A program made the translations under genes and the position numbers. A stretch of DNA of 64,000 bases from Myroides fluvii (GTDB taxonomy: Bacteria > Bacteroidota > Bacteroidia > Flavobacteriales > Flavobacteriaceae). This document shows, one piece after another, positions 9,472 to 17,091 of this stretch; position 1 is the stretch's first letter, and each line of letters opens with the position of its first letter. Location: positions 1,012,501-1,076,500 of the forward strand of contig NZ_CP039934.1 of the NCBI RefSeq assembly GCF_009792295.1, written 5' to 3'. The notes beneath the pieces are model-generated. The model searched no databases, was not told where the DNA came from, and saw only the letters and a list, made by a program, of their open reading frames with translations.

Positions 9472-11580
9472 ATGCAAACAAGCTCGAATACGCAGCCGAA
9501 CTTTTTTGACACCAAAGTGCTTGGACATCCGGCCGGTTTATTTGTGTTATTTTTCACCGAAATGTGGGAACGATTCTCATTCTATGGAATGCGAGTTTTA
9601 TTGATTCAATTCTTAACCATGTCCGTGATCGGAATCAACACCGGTTGGGGTTGGAACGTTGCAGATGCAGGAGCCTTGTTTGCTACGTATGCTATGTTAC
9701 TTTATATCACTCCTATTTTTGGAGGTATCTTAGCAGACAAATATATTGGTTATCGCTGGGCCGTTGTCATTGGGTCGTTAATTATGACCTTAGGGCATGC
9801 AGCCATGGCTTTTGAAGGAGAAACCTTTATGTATATTGGTTTAGGGTGTTTGGTTATTGGTACGGGATTCTTCAAACCCAATATGACTTCCATTCTATCG
9901 GAAATGTACAAATCATTCCCTGAGAAAAAAGATGGTGCTTATACGATTTTCTACATGGGGGTAAATGCAGGTGCTTTCTTTGGAATGATGCTTTGTGGTT
10001 ACTTAGGTGAACGCGTAGGATGGCATTGGGGATTCGGTTTAGCCGGAGTATTCATGTTATTGGGAACCTTACAGTTCTGGTTGGCTAAACCTATTTTTGG
10101 AACTATTGGGGATGTACCTTCAAAAGAATCAAGAAGTGATAAAGAAGAAGCGGTTGACACAACAGGCATGACACCTGAAGAAAAAGACGCACTAAAACGC
10201 AATCCATTTACTACAATTGATTATATTCTAATTGCCATTACAACCGTTATTGGATTGCTATATGCCTTTGATGATGTATTTAGAATTGTAGGGGGCATTA
10301 ATTTATTCCCAGAAACGATTCTTGGCCAAGATGGTTCCACCGTTGGAATTGCTTTTGGTCTAATTGTCTTCTTAGTCTTGGTTATTTGGCGTATCGCACG
10401 TTATGCAAAAGTGGTACGCGATCGAATGATTGCAGTAATTATCTTTGCGTTCTTTACCATCTTTTTCTGGATGAGTTTTGAGCAAGGAGCAACTTCCTTA
10501 GTCATTTTTGCCCGTGATAATACACAACGTGTTTTATCAGGAAATACGGCTTTACTATTCCAAATTTTCAATACGTTACTAACGATTATTCCATTAGCTT
10601 TAATCTCATGGGTGTTAATCATCTTAGCGAAAAGAACCTATAAAAAAGCTTTAATATCAAACATCATCTTAGGTCTTACCTTTTTAGGAGTTTGGGGTGC
10701 TGTTGTTTGGATGCTCGACCGAGATTGGTCCTCTCATGCTTACCAAGTACACTTTGATACAGTTGAAACTGTAGCCTTAAATGAAGATGGTACAGCAAAA
10801 TACGATGAACACAAAAATGCAATTCTTCACAATCAACCAATCTCTACTGCTTATCAAGCGAAAGAAGGAGATAAAATTGTAGAGAAACATACCATTATAT
10901 CAAACCGTGCTAGTTACGAAGTTGGAACAACGCTTAAAATTTACGAAGAATTAGGTACTTACCATATTCTAAATGAAGAATTAGAAGCCAAATTAATTGC
11001 AGAATATGGCACACATGATAAAACACCTCATATTGTTCAAGCAGAAGTAAGAGAAATTAAAGACAACCAAGTAGAAATTACTGCCTCTTGGTTTTCAATC
11101 TTAAACTCCTTCTTTATCATTGCATTTGCCTCCTTAGTCTCTAAACTATGGGATTCCAAATACAACCCACCAGCCTCTATTAAATACGGATTAGGTTTAA
11201 TCATTATGGCCTTAGGATTTGGAGTACTAGCCTATGGTGCACATGGTATAACCGCTGGAAATAGAGTTTCGATGATGTGGCTTGTTTTTGCTTATTTATT
11301 TCATACCTTAGGGGAGTTATTCTCTTCACCAGTGGGGCTTTCTTATGTATCTAAGCTCGTTCCGCCAAGAATGATTGCCTTTATGTTTGGTATGTGGTAT
11401 TTAGCCATTGCAATTGGTAATAATTTAGCTGCTAAATTAGGGGGACAAATTGAAAATATTACAGAGAAATATTCACTATCTGGATTCTTCTTGATTTTCA
11501 CTATTGTTCCAATTGTAGCAGGTATCTTAGTCATTGCACTAAATCCAATGATGAAACGTTTAATGCACGGTGTTAAATAA
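9472..11580 (+). CDS. POT/PTR2-family peptide transporter with a large TM9-TM10 insert
   Basis: This 702-residue POT carrier is a close paralogue of the 590-residue protein at 4236. They share EMWERFSFYGMRVLL in TM1, MSFEQGATSLV in TM7, SWFSILNSFFII in TM10 and the C-terminal MHGVK/R end. The extra length is mainly one insert of about 110 hydrophilic residues, roughly 420-530, between TM9 (ending VVWMLDRDW) and TM10. In a POT fold with cytoplasmic N-terminus this loop faces the periplasm. The insert carries no motif I recognise. Mammalian PepT1/PepT2 carry their extracellular domain at the same TM9-TM10 position, so the placement is notable. It is followed after 21 bases by a secreted thioredoxin-like gene. 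Confidence 0.92.
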   Translation: MQTSSNTQPNFFDTKVLGHPAGLFVLFFTEMWERFSFYGMRVLLIQFLTMSVIGINTGWGWNVADAGALFATYAMLLYITPIFGGILADKYIGYRWAVVIGSLIMTLGHAAMAFEGETFMYIGLGCLVIGTGFFKPNMTSILSEMYKSFPEKKDGAYTIFYMGVNAGAFFGMMLCGYLGERVGWHWGFGLAGVFMLLGTLQFWLAKPIFGTIGDVPSKESRSDKEEAVDTTGMTPEEKDALKRNPFTTIDYILIAITTVIGLLYAFDDVFRIVGGINLFPETILGQDGSTVGIAFGLIVFLVLVIWRIARYAKVVRDRMIAVIIFAFFTIFFWMSFEQGATSLVIFARDNTQRVLSGNTALLFQIFNTLLTIIPLALISWVLIILAKRTYKKALISNIILGLTFLGVWGAVVWMLDRDWSSHAYQVHFDTVETVALNEDGTAKYDEHKNAILHNQPISTAYQAKEGDKIVEKHTIISNRASYEVGTTLKIYEELGTYHILNEELEAKLIAEYGTHDKTPHIVQAEVREIKDNQVEITASWFSILNSFFIIAFASLVSKLWDSKYNPPASIKYGLGLIIMALGFGVLAYGAHGITAGNRVSMMWLVFAYLFHTLGELFSSPVGLSYVSKLVPPRMIAFMFGMWYLAIAIGNNLAAKLGGQIENITEKYSLSGFFLIFTIVPIVAGILVIALNPMMKRLMHGVK

Positions 11581-11601
11581 AAAAAACAAACCTAATTACA
11601 A

Positions 11602-12054
11602 ATGAAAAAAATCGTATTCTTATTTACGTTGATCTTGGTAGGGTTAACAACACAAGCCCAAGAAATCAAGTGGATGTCATTAAATGACGCTTTAGCGGCA
11701 CAGAAGAAAGATCCAAAACCAATTTTTATGGATGTCTATACTGATTGGTGTGGACCTTGTAAAATGTTAGATAGCAACACATTCAGTGATGCAAAATTTG
11801 CAGAGTATGTAACGAAAAATTATTATGCTGTAAAATTCAATGCGGAAGGAAATGAAACGGTTACTTATAATGGTAAGAAATACAGCAACCCGAACTATGA
11901 CGCAAGTAGAAAAGGAAGAAATGCTACACATGAGTTAACGCTTTTCTTACGTGTACCTGGTTACCCAACGATGGTTATCTTGGATAAAAAAGGAAACTTA
12001 GATCAATCAATTGTTGGCTATCACACGCCCGTTCAATTGTTGAGCAAAATATAA
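11602..12054 (+). CDS. Secreted thioredoxin-fold protein with CGPC motif
   Basis: This is a 150-residue exported protein. Residues 1-20 form a signal peptide ending in Ala-Gln. The redox motif is Cys50-Gly-Pro-Cys53 in TDWCGPCK, and the cis-Pro segment is RVPGYPTMV. It resembles the thioredoxin_7/DUF255-like periplasmic thioredoxins of Bacteroidota, which reduce or isomerise disulfides in exported proteins. It is probably the last gene of the carrier transcript, 21 bases after the 702-residue transporter. A functional link, such as keeping the carrier's periplasmic insert reduced, is speculation; the insert has no Cys, which argues against it. The gene ends 2 bases from the convergent comEC gene, so its terminator lies inside comEC. 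Confidence 0.88.
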   Translation: MKKIVFLFTLILVGLTTQAQEIKWMSLNDALAAQKKDPKPIFMDVYTDWCGPCKMLDSNTFSDAKFAEYVTKNYYAVKFNAEGNETVTYNGKKYSNPNYDASRKGRNATHELTLFLRVPGYPTMVILDKKGNLDQSIVGYHTPVQLLSKI

Positions 12055-12056
12055 TC

Positions 12057-14060
12057 TCAAAGAAATTGAGAAGACCAATATCCCTTTTCACGCATATCGT
12101 GAAAAGGGATATTTTTTTTCATGCAACTTTGGATAAGCTTTTGCTTATACCATCGCCCCATAGCAAAACCGATAATAACCATTTTCGGTTGATGGACATC
12201 GAGCAGGCGATCCACGTTGAGCTTTACCTCATTAATGAAGTAAATCAACTGAAAATGCGTTTGCAAAGCATAGTAAGGTTGTTCGCGAGCGATTACCAAC
12301 AATTTGCGATTAGCATCCACGGTATAACTTGTCATACTTGGCTGGTTCATCTCCTCTTTATATGCATATTTTTTCTTATATCCCTCTACAAGTTTAGTTG
12401 TACTTTCTTCTTGTCCAAAAACATACAACTGTTGCCTAGTATAATGCCAATACAAGGGAGGTTGCTGACCGTGTACAGCAGCAATACAAAATTCTTCACG
12501 GTTTTTATTTTGACTCGCAAAATAAACCCAGCTAACAGCAACGACCACTAAAAAAGACAGAAAGAAAATCACGCGTTTTAATCTAGGCCTGTGCAACACA
12601 ATTCCAATTGTTGCGCAAATTACCAGTAGTACAACCATCGTTTCTTTCGTAATATAACCTTTTGAAAACGCAAAATTAACCTGGTTCAACCCTTGCAAAA
12701 TTAAAACTATCCCCTGTGTAATTTGCTCGAGTATCATGCCTAAAAAACCAGCAATAAACTCCGACACCCACCCTACACTTACCAAGATAAATCCCCCCAA
12801 CACCAAAAGAGTAATTAAGGGAATAATCAATAAATTACTTCCTAAGAAAGTGGCAGAAAACGCATGAAAATAATACAGTTGCAACGGCAGAACACAGATC
12901 TGGGCGACCAATGACACATAGCATAAACGCAAAAAATAGTTGCCAATTCGCGAGGATGTATACCCCTTTTTGAATAATGGCATCAACCACACAATCCCCA
13001 ATACTGCGAGATAACTAAATTGAAATCCTACATCAAAAAGCCAATAGGGGTTAAACAACAAGGTTAGAAACAACGACAAACCAATACTTTCACTTGTTGG
13101 CTGTTGACGGAGGACAGATTGAGCTAAAACAATAGAAGAGAACATCAATACCGTTCGAAAAACAGAAGGAGAGAAACCAGTCATAAAAGCGAAGCTCCAC
13201 AAAAAACAAAGTAAGATTATTCGACGATATCTTGGTTTGACAAAGAATAATAGCTTAGTGGCAAACACAGCGAGTAAACCAATATGCAACCCGGATATTG
13301 CTAAAAGATGGAGCAACCCCAACCGTTGAAAACTCGCGGTTAATTCTTCGTCCATTTCTTTGCGATTTCCCAACAACAACGCACCTAAAAGGGCCTTACT
13401 TTGATTAGATAGTTTTTCATTTTTATTCAATTGTTTTTGCAACAACGCACGTCCTTCCAACATCCAAATAGAAAGACTGAGTTCTACACCTACAGAAACA
13501 GATCGTCGAATCTTGAGTTGTTTATAGATCTGTTTGTGTTGCATATACAACTGATAATCAAATTGCCCTGGATTAATCGCTTTAGGAAAAGACTGAAAGT
13601 AGCCAATACCAGTAAACTTTTGACCAAGTTGCCCAGGCTGATCTATCGCCACAACAAGAGCCTGTCCTCGCGTATCAGAAGTATCTACTCCCTCAATTTC
13701 AACGATATACTGCTGCTTGCCTCCTTTCGTTTTTTGCTTTTCTAGAATGCGAAAATCTACTTGATGCCATTGCTGATCTACAACAGCATTGACATACTGA
13801 TGCTGCTTGTTCTTCCAATCTACAAAAGAAACCGCGGTGAACCCCAATAAAAAACACAAAATATAAAAGAGTAGCCCTGTTGCGTAAAAAGCTAGAGGAT
13901 GAAAAAGCCAATTCCTTTTACTGTACGCAGTAAAGACCAATACTCCTACCAGTAGAACAAAAAGAAGACTCAGGGCTACAAAGTTACCATGCGCCTTAGC
14001 CAAAATACCACCGGCTACCGCAGTAGCATAAAACAAAAAAGAGAATTTTAATGGACTCAT
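12057..14060 (-). CDS. comEC: ComEC/Rec2-family competence membrane protein
   Basis: This 667-residue polytopic protein resembles the channel that moves single-stranded DNA across the inner membrane in natural transformation. It has an N-terminal membrane pair, an OB-like soluble part (residues about 80-200, DUF4131 region) and the Competence domain with the signature LLHLLAISGLHIGLLA, then a run of membrane helices. The C-terminus is short; the metallo-beta-lactamase domain with HxHxDH seen in long ComEC proteins is absent, as is common in Bacteroidota. It is the last gene of the surE-lpxB group, 48 bases after the NlpC/P60 gene. Its last codons encode a 16-base perfect hairpin used as a terminator. 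Confidence 0.9.
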   Translation of the reverse strand: MSPLKFSFLFYATAVAGGILAKAHGNFVALSLLFVLLVGVLVFTAYSKRNWLFHPLAFYATGLLFYILCFLLGFTAVSFVDWKNKQHQYVNAVVDQQWHQVDFRILEKQKTKGGKQQYIVEIEGVDTSDTRGQALVVAIDQPGQLGQKFTGIGYFQSFPKAINPGQFDYQLYMQHKQIYKQLKIRRSVSVGVELSLSIWMLEGRALLQKQLNKNEKLSNQSKALLGALLLGNRKEMDEELTASFQRLGLLHLLAISGLHIGLLAVFATKLLFFVKPRYRRIILLCFLWSFAFMTGFSPSVFRTVLMFSSIVLAQSVLRQQPTSESIGLSLFLTLLFNPYWLFDVGFQFSYLAVLGIVWLMPLFKKGYTSSRIGNYFLRLCYVSLVAQICVLPLQLYYFHAFSATFLGSNLLIIPLITLLVLGGFILVSVGWVSEFIAGFLGMILEQITQGIVLILQGLNQVNFAFSKGYITKETMVVLLVICATIGIVLHRPRLKRVIFFLSFLVVVAVSWVYFASQNKNREEFCIAAVHGQQPPLYWHYTRQQLYVFGQEESTTKLVEGYKKKYAYKEEMNQPSMTSYTVDANRKLLVIAREQPYYALQTHFQLIYFINEVKLNVDRLLDVHQPKMVIIGFAMGRWYKQKLIQSCMKKNIPFHDMREKGYWSSQFL
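12077..12119 (+). terminator. Intrinsic terminator embedded in the 3' end of comEC
   Basis: The arms 12077-12092 (AATATCCCTTTTCACG) and 12098-12113 are perfectly complementary over 16 bases with a 5-base loop, followed by 8 T on the plus strand (12112-12119). It lies inside the comEC coding sequence, 23 bases past the stop of the plus-strand thioredoxin-like gene. Read on the minus strand the hairpin is followed by only a weak T stretch, so it mainly serves the plus-strand transcript. Confidence 0.85.
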
Positions 14061-14108
14061 CAGCTGAGTACATCAAAATTCTCTCCATATTTTATAAAAT
14101 CCTTTGAT

Positions 14109-14714
14109 TTAAATATCTTGCTCCGATAAAACTCTGTTTATTTGAACAAATCTTCTTTTATAGTAATCTTCTTTGGTTGAAGAAACAATAACGCCTTTTG
14201 TTGTAGAAGAGTGAATAAACTTGATTTCATCGTCAACCACCTCGGTAACAATACCTACATGACTAATTCTACTTCCTCTACCTGTACGGAAGAAAATTAA
14301 ATCGCCTTTTTGCGCTTGGTTTTTAGAAACTTTATCGCCTACTTGTGCCATCGCACTTGAATTGCGTGGTAAATTAATCGACGTATCATTAAAAGCGTTC
14401 ATTACCAATCCCGAACAATCCATTCCACTTCGCGTTGTTCCTCCGAAGCGATAGCGAACCCCTTCAAAGTCAAAAGCAGCACTCAACACAAGATCCGAAA
14501 CTTCTTCACTTCCATTTTTTGAGGTACTCATCTCTTCCAAAAGGGCATCCAATTCGTTTCGAATTGCATCATCCATCTTTTTGCTTTCCTTTAAAACAAG
14601 CGTTTCTTTCTTTTTACCTGGGTTCTCGACTTCAGCATTTTTAGCCTGTGTATGACTTGAGCACAGCAGGCTCAAACCGAATAAAATTGTGGAAAGTATT
14701 GTTTTATTTTTCAT
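14109..14714 (-). CDS. NlpC/P60-family cell-wall hydrolase (C40 peptidase)
   Basis: This is a 201-residue exported protein with a signal peptide over residues 1-24. Its C-terminal NlpC/P60 domain spans about 75-195. The catalytic Cys100 lies in GMDCSGLV, His152 in SHVGIV and a third polar residue at His168 in FIHSS. Such enzymes cut the gamma-D-glutamyl-diaminopimelate bond in peptidoglycan stems. A charged linker of about 45 residues joins the signal peptide to the domain. The LLC at residues 16-18 is not a good lipobox because the residue before Cys is Leu. It lies 16 bases after lpxB in the same direction, in an envelope-related operon. Confidence 0.9.
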   Translation of the reverse strand: MKNKTILSTILFGLSLLCSSHTQAKNAEVENPGKKKETLVLKESKKMDDAIRNELDALLEEMSTSKNGSEEVSDLVLSAAFDFEGVRYRFGGTTRSGMDCSGLVMNAFNDTSINLPRNSSAMAQVGDKVSKNQAQKGDLIFFRTGRGSRISHVGIVTEVVDDEIKFIHSSTTKGVIVSSTKEDYYKRRFVQINRVLSEQDI

Positions 14715-14730
14715 AGCAAAAAAGGGGGTT

Positions 14731-15858
14731 TTACATCATCAATCCTAAATTAGAATTTTTAATTATTTCGTTAGCGGCTAAATCACTAGCTCCTCGACCG
14801 CCTAAATTATGAATTAATTCTTCATAATCCAACAAAATTTTGTTTCTTTTTTCACTTTTCACAATTTTTTCAAATTCTACAGCGATTCTTTTAGCATTAC
14901 AATCGTGTTGAATAAGCTCGACAACCACCTCCTGATCCATGATTAAATTGACAAGTGAAATATATTTGAGCGTAATAATTCGCTTGGCAATTTCATAAGA
15001 AATTGTATTGCCTTTGTACAAAACAACCTGGGGCACTTTAAACAAGGCTGTTTCTAGCGTAGCCGTTCCCGAAGTAACCAAAGCGGCGTATGCCACATCT
15101 AAGAGCGCATACGTATCATTTGTAATAAAAGAGATATTCTGTCCTTTGAGAAACTGCTCATAAAAAACGGGTTCCTGCCCTGGAGCACCAGCAATAACAA
15201 ACTGATATTCAGGATTATTTTGAACTACTGATAGCATTTCGCCCAGTAATCGCTTGATTTCTTGTTGTCTACTTCCAGGTAATAGCGCAATAATAGGCCG
15301 TTCATCCAACTGGTATTTTTTGCGAAAATCGACTTTCTCACGACTGCGAAACTCTTCAATTTCGTCTATTAAAGGATGTCCGACAAAAGTAACGGGATAC
15401 TGGTGCTTTTGTTCGTAGAAATCCTTTTCAAAAGGCAAAATTACATACATATAATCGACATCGCGTTTGATTGCTTTGATTCGATTTTCTTTCCATGCCC
15501 AGATTTGAGGAGAAATATAATAATGTGTTGGAATTTTATGTTCTTTCGCCCACTGCGCGATTCGCATATTAAAACCAGGATAATCAATAAAGATTAAAAC
15601 ATCAGGCGCAAAAGCGGCAATGTCTTTTTTACACAAAGAAATATTTTTTAAGATTGTACGCAGATTTTGCACTACTTCTACGAATCCCATAAAGGCTAAA
15701 TCCTTATAGTGTTTAACGAGGGTTCCCCCTACTTTCTGCATCAAATCGCCTCCCCAAAAACGCATTTCTGCCTGAGGATCTTTGGCATAAATCGCTTTCA
15801 TCAGATTAGCGCCGTGTAAATCCCCAGACGCTTCTCCTGCAATAATGTAATATTTCAT
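14731..15858 (-). CDS. lpxB: Lipid-A-disaccharide synthase
   Basis: This 375-residue GT19 glycosyltransferase condenses UDP-2,3-diacylglucosamine with lipid X to form the lipid A disaccharide at the inner membrane. Family marks include the N-terminal AGEASGDLHGANLM, GGDLMQKVGG, HYYISPQIWAWKENR, VGHPL and LLPGSRQQEI, and the C-terminal SGTATLETAL of the nucleotide-sugar domain. The length is normal. It begins directly at the stop of the 92-residue membrane protein gene, indicating tight translational coupling. It confirms a Gram-negative envelope. Confidence 0.96.
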   Translation of the reverse strand: MKYYIIAGEASGDLHGANLMKAIYAKDPQAEMRFWGGDLMQKVGGTLVKHYKDLAFMGFVEVVQNLRTILKNISLCKKDIAAFAPDVLIFIDYPGFNMRIAQWAKEHKIPTHYYISPQIWAWKENRIKAIKRDVDYMYVILPFEKDFYEQKHQYPVTFVGHPLIDEIEEFRSREKVDFRKKYQLDERPIIALLPGSRQQEIKRLLGEMLSVVQNNPEYQFVIAGAPGQEPVFYEQFLKGQNISFITNDTYALLDVAYAALVTSGTATLETALFKVPQVVLYKGNTISYEIAKRIITLKYISLVNLIMDQEVVVELIQHDCNAKRIAVEFEKIVKSEKRNKILLDYEELIHNLGGRGASDLAANEIIKNSNLGLMM

Positions 15859-16137
15859 CTACAACAACTGTGTAATTAGCGTAATAATAATCACTGCAAA
15901 GATGCAGCCTCTTGCGTAATCATCCTTTCTTCGATTGATAAAAAAAGTGAATACGCCCAAATTCAACAAACTTCCGATTGCGACAATTCTGCCCAATAGT
16001 CCTGCTTTTCGAATGAGATCGAAATTGAGGAATAAATCAAAATTGGTAAACAATCTCAAATAAAGTTCAGCGCCTAATACGGTTAAACCCGAACCGATTA
16101 AAAAGCCCAGTAGGATATGTTTAATTCTATTTCCCAT
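15859..16137 (-). CDS. Small conserved membrane protein between surE and lpxB
   Basis: This is a 92-residue protein with about three hydrophobic segments: 5-27 (HILLGFLIGSGLTVLGAEL), 48-66 and 74-92. The middle holds Phe-Asp pairs and a basic RRKDD loop. I do not recognise a named family. It lies immediately against surE (stop of surE at 16138) and lpxB (start at 15858) with no spacer, so it is a genuine translated gene of the operon. A role in the envelope is guessed from position only. Confidence 0.75.
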   Translation of the reverse strand: MGNRIKHILLGFLIGSGLTVLGAELYLRLFTNFDLFLNFDLIRKAGLLGRIVAIGSLLNLGVFTFFINRRKDDYARGCIFAVIIITLITQLL

Positions 16138-16911
16138 CTATACTAATTCCCAATTATTAATTCTGTTAATGGCGTGATGTGCAGTTAAGTCAAAATGAAC
16201 GGGTACAATAGAAATGAATCCATTTTTCAATGCCCATTCATCCGTATCTTCTCCTTTGTCTTGATTGACAAATTCTCCTTTTAACCAGTAGTATTCTTTC
16301 CCGTTAGGGCTCATTCGCTTATCAAAGTCTTCAATCCAAACTGCTTTCGCTTGTCTACATACTTTTATCCCCTTAATTTCATCGGCTTGCAATTTCGGAA
16401 AGTTGACATTTAGCACTACTTCTTTTGGAATTCCATTTTCAAGTGCTTGTGTCGTAATTTTTTTCACAAATGTACGCACTTGATCAAAATCGGCATTCCA
16501 ACTAAAATCAAGAAGAGAGAAACCAATAGCAGGTATCCCACTCATTCCCGCTTCTAAAGCGGCACTCATGGTACCCGAATAAATCACATTGATAGAGGAA
16601 TTTGATCCGTGGTTAATTCCCGAAACACATAAATCGGGTTTGCGATCTAGAATTTGACCTAAGGCAATTTTCACACAGTCCACAGGTGTACCTGAACAAG
16701 CATATTCCTGCGTTAATTCAGGGTCAATTTGAACCTTTTCTAAAGTCAAGGTATTATTTATGGTAACCGCGTGTCCCATTCCAGATTGTGCACTGTCAGG
16801 GGCCACCACAACTACTTCTCCTATTTCTTTCATCACCTCAATCAAAGCACGGATTCCTGGCGCCGTGATACCATCATCATTAGTAACAAGTATTAATGGT
16901 TTTTGCATCAT
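16138..16911 (-). CDS. surE: 5'/3'-nucleotidase SurE
   Basis: This is a 257-residue metal-dependent nucleoside monophosphate phosphatase. The N-terminal ILVTNDDGITAPGI carries the metal-binding Asp12 and Asp13. SGINHGSN holds the metal-binding Asn, and GYSGTMSAA-type sequence appears as IYSGTMSAALEAG. The length is normal for the family. The ATG codons at 16911 and 16908 are adjacent and either could be used. It is the first gene of a five-gene minus-strand group continuing to comEC and diverges from the protease gene at 17092 across 180 bases. Confidence 0.95.
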   Translation of the reverse strand: MMQKPLILVTNDDGITAPGIRALIEVMKEIGEVVVVAPDSAQSGMGHAVTINNTLTLEKVQIDPELTQEYACSGTPVDCVKIALGQILDRKPDLCVSGINHGSNSSINVIYSGTMSAALEAGMSGIPAIGFSLLDFSWNADFDQVRTFVKKITTQALENGIPKEVVLNVNFPKLQADEIKGIKVCRQAKAVWIEDFDKRMSPNGKEYYWLKGEFVNQDKGEDTDEWALKNGFISIVPVHFDLTAHHAINRINNWELV

Positions 16912-17091
16912 CTCAAATTTTTAATTACTTTCGTAAAAGTAACAATTATTATGTAAAAGATTCGGTTATTTCAGACTTTATAAACACACATATATGCTCG
17001 TATAGCATCGTATCTTGTGATTTAACAAATAATTATCGGCTTACATCTTAATTACTTTGCTTTTTTAACTACTTTAGTTCAAAACTATTTA

